Below are positions 1 to 6,014 of a DNA stretch of 6,014 nt, piece after piece. The stretch's first letter is position 1. Each line of letters starts with the position of its first letter. The position numbers and the translations under genes were made by a program. The stretch comes from Mariprofundaceae bacterium (GTDB taxonomy: Bacteria > Pseudomonadota > Zetaproteobacteria > Mariprofundales > Mariprofundaceae), in assembly GCA_013139875.1 (NCBI GenBank), contig WSZY01000179.1, positions 1-6,014 of the forward strand, read 5' to 3'. The notes under the pieces were generated by a model, which worked only from the letters and a program-made list of their open reading frames with translations, made no database searches and had not been told where the DNA came from.

Positions 1-689
1 CCACCGCTCGCTTCAGCCATCATGCCGGCAAGCAGTCTGAAATCGTACATTGCTGCTGAGCCAAGTGACTCTCCATGCGCCTGAGGATGCAGGGTGAAGG
101 CATCTGCGCCGATGGTCGGGTGAACCGTCACCGGAATGCCGCATCGACATGCCGTTGCAACCACAGAGTGCTCAAGATGCTCCAGCTCTGTATCCAGTAG
201 TTTTTTACCTATACTTCTACCAAAACCCCAGTTTTCAACCGCTCCCATATTCACCGCATCGTTAATCAGGCGTCCGCTCTCCTCTGTCATACAGTAGCGG
301 CCATCAATCAGATCCTGGTCACGGGAACGTAGCGTCTGCCCGACCAGGGCGATCTCCACATCCTGAAGCAGGGCCTCTCCGGTAAGAACAATTCCGGAGA
401 TCAGTCGCTGTTCTATCAGTCTTGCCAACAACGGGCTGAGGCCTGTGTCCATCACATGGCCGCCACAGCCGACAATAATCTTCCGTCCACCCCGATGGGC
501 AGAAACAATCGCATCTCTTAACCGGAACAGGTCGGCACCGGCACCGAGGTTCGGCAGACTGCAGAGCAGGTCGGAAAGCGTGCCGTTGGCACTGTACGGT
601 GCCCCGTAATCACGCTCATCGGTATCGGCTTTCCTCTCCGAGATCGGAACCGGTCTCAGTGAACTGAATGAGAGGGGGCGGGTGCTCAT
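1..689 (-). CDS. Conserved protein of unknown function, C-terminus cut by window edge
   Basis: An open frame of 229 codons runs from an ATG at 689 to the left edge with no stop; the 3' end lies outside. The ATG overlaps the gmhA stop (ATGA), and GGTGA lies about 6 bases upstream, so the start is well supported and translational coupling is likely. The product looks soluble, with no signal peptide or membrane segment. Notable stretches are IIVGCGGHVMDTGLSPLL (residues 71-88, glycine-rich, Rossmann-like), TEESGRLINDA (135-145) and VTVHPTIGADAFTLHP (187-202), followed by an HGESLG segment and YDFRLL (215-220). From memory this matches a conserved hypothetical family of about 300 residues in Geobacter-like bacteria carrying VGxGAHVIKxGLSP and VHVAIGTDIIHMHP motifs. 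That family may have a deoxyhypusine-synthase-like fold, which I cannot verify. The function is unknown. Its position after gmhA permits, but does not prove, a role in sugar or envelope metabolism. Confidence 0.85.
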   Translation of the reverse strand, partial: MSTRPLSFSSLRPVPISERKADTDERDYGAPYSANGTLSDLLCSLPNLGAGADLFRLRDAIVSAHRGGRKIIVGCGGHVMDTGLSPLLARLIEQRLISGIVLTGEALLQDVEIALVGQTLRSRDQDLIDGRYCMTEESGRLINDAVNMGAVENWGFGRSIGKKLLDTELEHLEHSVVATACRCGIPVTVHPTIGADAFTLHPQAHGESLGSAAMYDFRLLAGMMAEASG

Positions 690-1270
690 GAACTGTCACC
701 AAACATCATCTCATCAACCAGCGAACAGATAATGTGAAGCAAGGTGATATGCATCTCCTGCACCCGGGGCGTTGAACTGTGTGCGATATTCAGATGAACA
801 GAGACATTGGAATGTTTCCCAAGCAGGCCGCCATCATAACCGGTCAACGCGACTGTTTTCATGCCGGCACTCTCCGCCGCCGTCGCAGCTTTGATCACAT
901 TGGCTGAATTACCACTGGTTGAAATAGCCAGCAGCAGGTCACCCTCTCTTCCCAGAGCTTCGACCTGACGGGAGAAAATATCATCAAAGGAGAAATCATT
1001 GGCAATACTGGTGATGACAGAAGCATCATGCGTCATGGCGACTGCCGCCAGTCCCGGACGATTCACTTCGAAACGATTGACCAGTTCACCGGCAAAATGC
1101 TGTGCATCGGCGGCCGACCCGCCATTACCGCAAACCAGAATTTTGCCACCATTCTCAAGGCAGACAACCATGGTTTCAGCAGCCTTCAGCAAGGGCTCTT
1201 CCAGGCTGCTCAAACACGCCCTGCGCAGGTCAATTCCGGCTTCCATAGCCTCTCTGATAATCTCTCTCAT
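686..1270 (-). CDS. gmhA: Phosphoheptose isomerase (D-sedoheptulose-7-phosphate isomerase), SIS domain
   Basis: This 194-residue protein is of normal length for GmhA, a cytoplasmic enzyme that converts sedoheptulose 7-phosphate to D-glycero-D-manno-heptose 7-phosphate, the first step towards ADP-heptose for the lipopolysaccharide core. One SIS domain fills the protein. CGNGGSAADAQHFAGEL (residues 47-63) and ISTSGNSANVI (116-126) are the sugar-phosphate loops, and RVQEMHITLLH (169-179) is the C-terminal motif. H58, E62, Q171 and H179 align by eye with the zinc and catalytic ligands H61, E65, Q172 and H180 of E. coli GmhA. The paralogue DiaA, which also sits beside yraN in E. coli, lacks the equivalents of E65 and H180, so isomerase activity is the better call here, although a DnaA-related role is not excluded. 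AGGAAGG lies just upstream of the ATG. The gene starts 8 bases after yraN and overlaps the next gene by 4. Confidence 0.92.
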   Translation of the reverse strand: MREIIREAMEAGIDLRRACLSSLEEPLLKAAETMVVCLENGGKILVCGNGGSAADAQHFAGELVNRFEVNRPGLAAVAMTHDASVITSIANDFSFDDIFSRQVEALGREGDLLLAISTSGNSANVIKAATAAESAGMKTVALTGYDGGLLGKHSNVSVHLNIAHSSTPRVQEMHITLLHIICSLVDEMMFGDSS

Positions 1271-1278
1271 CTGCCTTC

Positions 1279-1635
1279 CTACCTGAAAACATCCTGTAAA
1301 TGCTCAATACGGGGAAATGGATTAATACCACCTCTCGGCGTCAGGATGATTAAATCGAAGCGGCATTGCAATCCCGTAAATTCAGGTCTCTTTCCCAGAT
1401 AGGCATTCGCTGCAGAACGCAACCGTTCGCACTTGTTATCATTCACAGCCAATAGCCCCTGATCACGGCTCTGATGGGCCTTCACTTCAACAAAGACAAG
1501 GGTGTCATTTTTCAGTGAGACAATATCCAGTTCACCCCTGCCGGCACGCACGTTGCGATCAACAATCTTGTAACCGTGCCGCTTCAGATAGCGGGCAGCC
1601 CGCGCTTCCCCGCGCCGTCCCTTCTCTGTACTCAC
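1279..1635 (-). CDS. yraN: YraN, UPF0102 family protein with endonuclease-like fold
   Basis: This 118-residue protein belongs to the UPF0102/YraN family, which has a restriction-endonuclease-like fold and no firmly established role. Family marks are KGRRGEARAARYL near the N-terminus, GRGELDIV (residues 32-39), FVEVKA (48-53), RFDLIIL (92-98) and the C-terminal IEHLQDVFR. D37, E50 and K52 form a PD-(D/E)xK-type triad, so the nuclease centre appears intact. I chose the GTG at 1635: it overlaps the rsmI stop as GTGA, has GGAG 8 bases upstream, and gives the usual family length beginning just before the conserved KGxxGE. An ATG at 1686 would add 17 unconserved-looking residues and overlap rsmI by 55 bases, so it is less likely. 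The gene is second in the rsmI-yraN-gmhA operon; yraN is also found near rsmI and a SIS-domain gene in E. coli. Confidence 0.92.
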   Translation of the reverse strand: MSTEKGRRGEARAARYLKRHGYKIVDRNVRAGRGELDIVSLKNDTLVFVEVKAHQSRDQGLLAVNDNKCERLRSAANAYLGKRPEFTGLQCRFDLIILTPRGGINPFPRIEHLQDVFR

Positions 1636-2486
1636 CCCTCCATCTCCAGAAGCAGTGAATAGACCCGGGATTTTGGTACGTTGCACGCTTTTGCCACACT
1701 GCCTGCCCGTTTAGAGGGGGGCAGAGCCGCCATCTTTGAAGTTGACAATGCTTCGATCAACTCATCATCCGTTGCCTCACGTTCGGCAGCAGGGCCGATC
1801 AGCAACACAATCTCACCCCGTGGAGCATGCTCTTGAAAATGCAGCGTGACCTCTGCAAGTGTCCCACAGACAAACGTCTCATGCAGCTTGGTCAGTTCAC
1901 GGGCAACACAGACCTCACGATCAGACATGTTGCCGGAACAGAGCTCCACAAGCGTTTTAACAAGGCGTCTGGGAGACTCAAGCAGCACACAGGTATGAGC
2001 GGCCACCTCCAGTTCAGAGATAAGCTCACTCCGGGCTCTTCCGCTACGTGGCAGAAAGCCGACGTAGGAAAACCGATCTGTTGGCAGTCCGGAAGCGGAG
2101 AGCGCTGCAATCGGACTCGATGCCCCGGGAACAGGTATCACGGAGAAACCGGCCTTACGAACCTCCCTGACCAGGCGATAACCCGGATCGTTGATCAGTG
2201 GGGTTCCGGCATCGCTGATCAAGGCCACGCTTCTACCCTCCCGCAAATGTTCAATAATCTTTTTTGCCGCAGATGCCTCATTGTGCTCATGACATGCCAG
2301 CATCGGCGTTGATACGGCATAATGGGAAAGCAGCTTTGAACTGACCCGGGTATCTTCAGCCGCGATCAGATCAACCTCCTGCAGTGTTGTAACCGCCCGA
2401 TAGGTCATATCACTCAGATTTCCGATGGGTGTGGCCACAATGAATAGTTGGCCTTCTTCCTTGAGATGTTTATCTTCCGTTTCCAT
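1632..2486 (-). CDS. rsmI: 16S rRNA (cytidine-1402-2'-O)-methyltransferase RsmI
   Basis: The 284-residue product matches RsmI (formerly YraL), which uses S-adenosylmethionine to 2'-O-methylate C1402 in the decoding centre of 16S rRNA. It has the tetrapyrrole-methylase fold. Visible signatures are VATPIGNL (residues 17-24), AAEDTR (42-47), ISDAGTPLINDPG (90-102), VPGASSPIAAL (119-129), GFLPRSG (143-149) and LLESPRR (168-174). The short C-terminal part (about 240-284) is the family's small helical domain. Length is normal, and the start leaves 16 residues before the conserved VATPIGN. AAGG lies 10 bases before the ATG. It is the first gene of the minus-strand operon; its stop overlaps the yraN GTG. 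It is divergent from the lpoA-like lipoprotein gene, the same neighbour and orientation that E. coli rsmI has. Nothing appears truncated or unusual. Confidence 0.96.
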   Translation of the reverse strand: METEDKHLKEEGQLFIVATPIGNLSDMTYRAVTTLQEVDLIAAEDTRVSSKLLSHYAVSTPMLACHEHNEASAAKKIIEHLREGRSVALISDAGTPLINDPGYRLVREVRKAGFSVIPVPGASSPIAALSASGLPTDRFSYVGFLPRSGRARSELISELEVAAHTCVLLESPRRLVKTLVELCSGNMSDREVCVARELTKLHETFVCGTLAEVTLHFQEHAPRGEIVLLIGPAAEREATDDELIEALSTSKMAALPPSKRAGSVAKACNVPKSRVYSLLLEMEG

Positions 2487-2544
2487 GTGTTCTCTACCTT
2501 ATCTGCGGACTCAATCTGCCGCAACGCCCCGCATGGCAACCTGC
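2487..2544. promoter_or_regulatory. Divergent gap between rsmI and the lpoA-like gene
   Basis: The 58 bases between the rsmI ATG and the preferred lpoA-like ATG must carry, or lie between, promoters for both directions. At least one promoter probably overlaps coding sequence, because the space is short. I see no convincing -35/-10 pair on either strand. An imperfect direct repeat, ATCTGCGG (2501-2508) and ATCTGCCG (2514-2521), and a 5-base inverted repeat, TGCGG (2504-2508) with CCGCA (2519-2523), are the only structures noted; a protein-binding role for them is speculation. Confidence 0.35.
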
Positions 2545-4488
2545 ATGGCAGAGGCCGGAAAAACCCCATTGCAGACTGTTGGCTTGGCCCTTCTGCTGCT
2601 GTCAGCACTGCTGTTGAATGCCTGTGCACCGAAAAAAGAGATTGCACTGATTACGCCGGCCGAGCCTGGTGTAGAACACGTTTTCAAGCGCCTGTCCACA
2701 CCACCTCAAACTACCAGGGAGATTCATGACCTTCTGGAGCTGGCGAGAGTCTATAATGAGAGTGAATCGGCACTCGCGGGGCTAAGTGAGCTGGCCGAGC
2801 TGGCTCCGCCCCCGATGAATGAAGAGGCAGCATTCCGGCGCGTTGAACTGCTGCTTGAGTTCCAGTATCCGGAGGGGCCTGCCGAAGCAGAGAGTCTGAT
2901 CGAACAGTTCCCGCTTCATGCCCTGGTTCCCTATACTCATTCATGGCTGGCCCGGTGGTGGAGCAACCTCGGAGATGATCGTCAGGCACTGGCCGAATAT
3001 GTCAAACTGCTTAAACACCCGAGACTGACCCGTGAACTGGCTGATGAGTCTCTGGACAACGGTGCTCCCCTTGCCCAGCGCCTGCCTGAATGGGAATCCG
3101 TCCAGTGGTTTCTTGCCGCTGCCGATATCGACAGCAATAGAAAAGAGTACTGGTTAAGGTCAGCTGCAAACAGAGCCTCTCTTGAAAGTATCACCAGGCT
3201 TCATAATGAGAAGCTACTGGTTGAAAAAGAGAACATCACCTTCTACCTCTACGCTGCAAGAATCCGTCTGATGTCCGGTGATATCGATGAAGTTCGTGCC
3301 ATCGCAGGGCTTCTCTCAGCCAGCATGCCCTTCCACGCCACTACCCGGAAGATAGAGGGATGGGCATCGGGCATCACACAGCAGATCACCATTGGTCTGC
3401 TGCTGCCACTAACCGGAAAGTACGCACATTATGGTGAGAAGGCACTCCGTGGCATCAGACTGGCTCTGGCTGCCGAAACATATGGGGACAAGGTGGAGCT
3501 CCGTATCGAAGATACAGGCGATGATGCAACAGGTGCTGTCAACGCCTACAAGCAGCTTATATCAGACGGTTCAGACTGGGTTATCGGGCCACTGCTGACC
3601 GAGCACACCGAAGCGCTTCTCCCCCATCTCGAACCGGGTGTTCCTGTCATCAGTCTGGCAAACCGGCCCGGGATCGCCGATGCCTCATCCGGGCTCTTCA
3701 TCCATACGCTTGCCAGAGATGTTCAGGCCTCCTACATGGCCGATTTTGCCTGGCAGCAGGAAGTCCGGAGGGTTGTCGTTCTGCATGGTAATTCGTTGAG
3801 CGAATCACAGGAGGCCGATGCCTTTATAGAGGCCTTCGAAAATCTCGGTGGTGAGGTTGTCGAACAGCTCATGCTGGAAGTGAGCAGTGACAGTCCTGAT
3901 AGTCGCCCCGACCTGCAGGCACTGCGTGAACGAAGTGATGATGAGGAGCTGCTCGCAGAGCTTGATGAAGATCTCACCCTTCTATCGGCTGAAATTGAAC
4001 TGGAAATTCGTATGCCGATCAATTTTGATGCCGTCTATCTGGCCATGCCCGGCAAACGCGTTGCTTCACTTGCCGGACAGCTGGCCTATGTCGATATTTC
4101 CGGCATCCCTCTCTATGGCAGCAATCGCTGGCAGGATGGCCATCTGCTCGATGATCGTGGGCGCTATCTCTCCGGATCACGTTTCTCCAGCATCAGCTTT
4201 CCGGCCGGTGACAGTAATGCTGTTCGCCGGATGCTCCGCTCATATCGTGAGATATGGGGCGCTGGCAAGCCCGGTAAGCTCTTCGGCATAGCATACGACT
4301 CCGTACTGATAGCCGCAGTTCTGGGAAGCAGGCTTGGGCTCAATGGCCCGGATGCATTCGATGGCCTGCAGGATAGTGATGGATTTCCGGGGCTTACAGG
4401 TCATGTCCGCTTTGATGACGAGGGCATAGGCCGCAAAGAGTTTGAGGTTTTCACCATCAAACGCGGCAAGCTAACACCCGCAGGATAA
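2545..4488 (+). CDS. lpoA: Outer-membrane lipoprotein, LpoA/LppC-like penicillin-binding protein activator
   Basis: This is a 647-residue lipoprotein with an n-region containing one lysine, a leucine-rich core and the lipobox LLNAC. The lipidated cysteine is residue 27 (codon 2623-2625) and alanine follows it, which favours outer-membrane sorting. Residues about 35-275 look helical, like the TPR-type N-terminal domain of LpoA. From about 281 to the end lies a type I periplasmic-binding-protein fold, with ITIGLLLPLTGKYAHYG (281-297), WVIGPLLTEHTEALLPHL and DAVYLAMPG resembling the LppC family. E. coli LpoA (about 680 residues) activates PBP1A from the outer membrane. The divergent rsmI gene supports this identity; a stand-alone substrate-binding lipoprotein is the alternative. 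The start is uncertain: ATG 2545 gives the best signal peptide, ATG 2533 is possible, ATG 2425 would overlap rsmI, and none has a clear ribosome binding site. Residues 461-489 are unusually acidic. Confidence 0.83.
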   Translation: MAEAGKTPLQTVGLALLLLSALLLNACAPKKEIALITPAEPGVEHVFKRLSTPPQTTREIHDLLELARVYNESESALAGLSELAELAPPPMNEEAAFRRVELLLEFQYPEGPAEAESLIEQFPLHALVPYTHSWLARWWSNLGDDRQALAEYVKLLKHPRLTRELADESLDNGAPLAQRLPEWESVQWFLAAADIDSNRKEYWLRSAANRASLESITRLHNEKLLVEKENITFYLYAARIRLMSGDIDEVRAIAGLLSASMPFHATTRKIEGWASGITQQITIGLLLPLTGKYAHYGEKALRGIRLALAAETYGDKVELRIEDTGDDATGAVNAYKQLISDGSDWVIGPLLTEHTEALLPHLEPGVPVISLANRPGIADASSGLFIHTLARDVQASYMADFAWQQEVRRVVVLHGNSLSESQEADAFIEAFENLGGEVVEQLMLEVSSDSPDSRPDLQALRERSDDEELLAELDEDLTLLSAEIELEIRMPINFDAVYLAMPGKRVASLAGQLAYVDISGIPLYGSNRWQDGHLLDDRGRYLSGSRFSSISFPAGDSNAVRRMLRSYREIWGAGKPGKLFGIAYDSVLIAAVLGSRLGLNGPDAFDGLQDSDGFPGLTGHVRFDDEGIGRKEFEVFTIKRGKLTPAG

Positions 4489-4524
4489 GCAACCATCCAC
4501 AGAACAATTTAATGCCTCTGCCAC

Positions 4525-4547
4525 GTTGGCTGGTTGAAACCACCAAC
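4525..4547. other. Imperfect hairpin between convergent genes
   Basis: GTTGG (4525-4529), a bulged C, TGGT, the loop TGAA, ACCA and CCAAC (ending 4547) form a 9-base-pair stem with one bulge. No T-run follows on either strand, so it is not a standard intrinsic terminator by itself. It begins 37 bases after the lpoA-like stop and lies 24 bases before the terminator hairpin. It could protect the mRNA 3' end, be a remnant of a short repeat, or be chance. Confidence 0.4.
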
Positions 4548-4571
4548 TCAAAACAGATGTTCAGACAGCAT

Positions 4572-4600
4572 AAAAAAGGGCTCCCTGTGGAGCTCTTTTA
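4572..4600. terminator. Bidirectional intrinsic terminator between lpoA-like gene and acnA
   Basis: AAAAGGGCTCC (4574-4584), the loop CTGT (4585-4588) and GGAGCTCTTTT (4589-4599) pair over 11 positions with one G-U wobble on the plus strand. On the minus strand the left arm reads as TTTTTT after the stem, and the wobble becomes an A-C mismatch. The A and T arms let the hairpin serve both converging genes: it lies 83 bases past the lpoA-like stop and about 20 bases past the acnA stop. The minus-strand T-run (6) is longer than the plus-strand one (4). The rest of the 131-base gap, 4489-4619, shows no gene. Confidence 0.82.
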
Positions 4601-4619
4601 CTTCCAATCCGGGTAGATG

Positions 4620-6014
<1,395 letters not shown>

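Noticed and set aside
686..1270. Naming the SIS gene diaA from its position beside yraN
   Set aside because: The metal and catalytic residues of GmhA (H58, E62, Q171, H179) are all present, whereas DiaA lacks two of them.
999..1402. Plus-strand open frames of 95 and 124 codons opposite gmhA and yraN
   Set aside because: They lie antisense to two well-recognised genes, and their translations show no domain-like pattern.
1827..2312. Plus-strand open frame of 161 codons opposite rsmI
   Set aside because: It is antisense to conserved RsmI motifs and its translation has no recognisable domain.
2493..2522. Possible sigma70-type promoter for rsmI (TTGCGG, 17 bases, TAAGGT on the minus strand)
   Set aside because: Each hexamer matches the consensus at only three positions, and the -10 would coincide with the ribosome binding site, leaving almost no leader.
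3732..4022. Minus-strand serine-rich open frame of 96 codons
   Set aside because: The serine run is the reverse reading of GAT/GAG-rich codons in the acidic part of the lipoprotein gene, so it is a compositional shadow.

Overview
The window reads as an ordinary chromosomal segment of a Gram-negative (diderm) proteobacterium. The evidence is a lipoprotein of the LpoA/LppC type, a phosphoheptose isomerase (lipopolysaccharide core heptose), RsmI, YraN and an AcnA-type aconitase. Base composition looks even, at a moderately GC-rich level judged by eye, and I see no mobile element, CRISPR array, tRNA or rRNA. The neighbourhood resembles the yraL(rsmI)-lpoA-yraN-diaA cluster of Gammaproteobacteria but is arranged differently. 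A deep-branching gammaproteobacterium or a relative such as a zetaproteobacterium would fit; this is inference, not a placement.

Layout: positions 2486 down to 1 hold four tightly packed minus-strand genes: rsmI (16S rRNA methyltransferase), yraN (UPF0102 nuclease-fold protein), gmhA (SIS-domain sedoheptulose-7-phosphate isomerase) and a conserved protein of unknown function cut by the left edge. Junctions are a 4-base GTGA overlap, an 8-base gap and a 4-base ATGA overlap, so this is very probably one translationally coupled operon. The fourth gene is complete at its start but was easy to miss because it runs off the window.

A divergent plus-strand gene, starting about 2545 and ending 4488, encodes a lipoprotein with an N-terminal helical domain and a C-terminal periplasmic-binding-protein-like domain, most like the penicillin-binding-protein activator LpoA. 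Its gap to rsmI is under 60 bases. It converges on an aconitase gene (minus strand, 6014 down to 4620), of which the C-terminal half is present. The 131-base convergent gap holds a bidirectional terminator hairpin and a second, unexplained hairpin.

Functionally, the left operon joins ribosome modification (rsmI) with envelope sugar synthesis (gmhA), and the divergent lipoprotein would support peptidoglycan synthesis; aconitase is an unrelated citric acid cycle gene. The points most worth following are the uncharacterised gene after gmhA and the fact that the SIS protein sits where DiaA sits in E. coli yet keeps the GmhA metal-site residues. I found no clear novel system.
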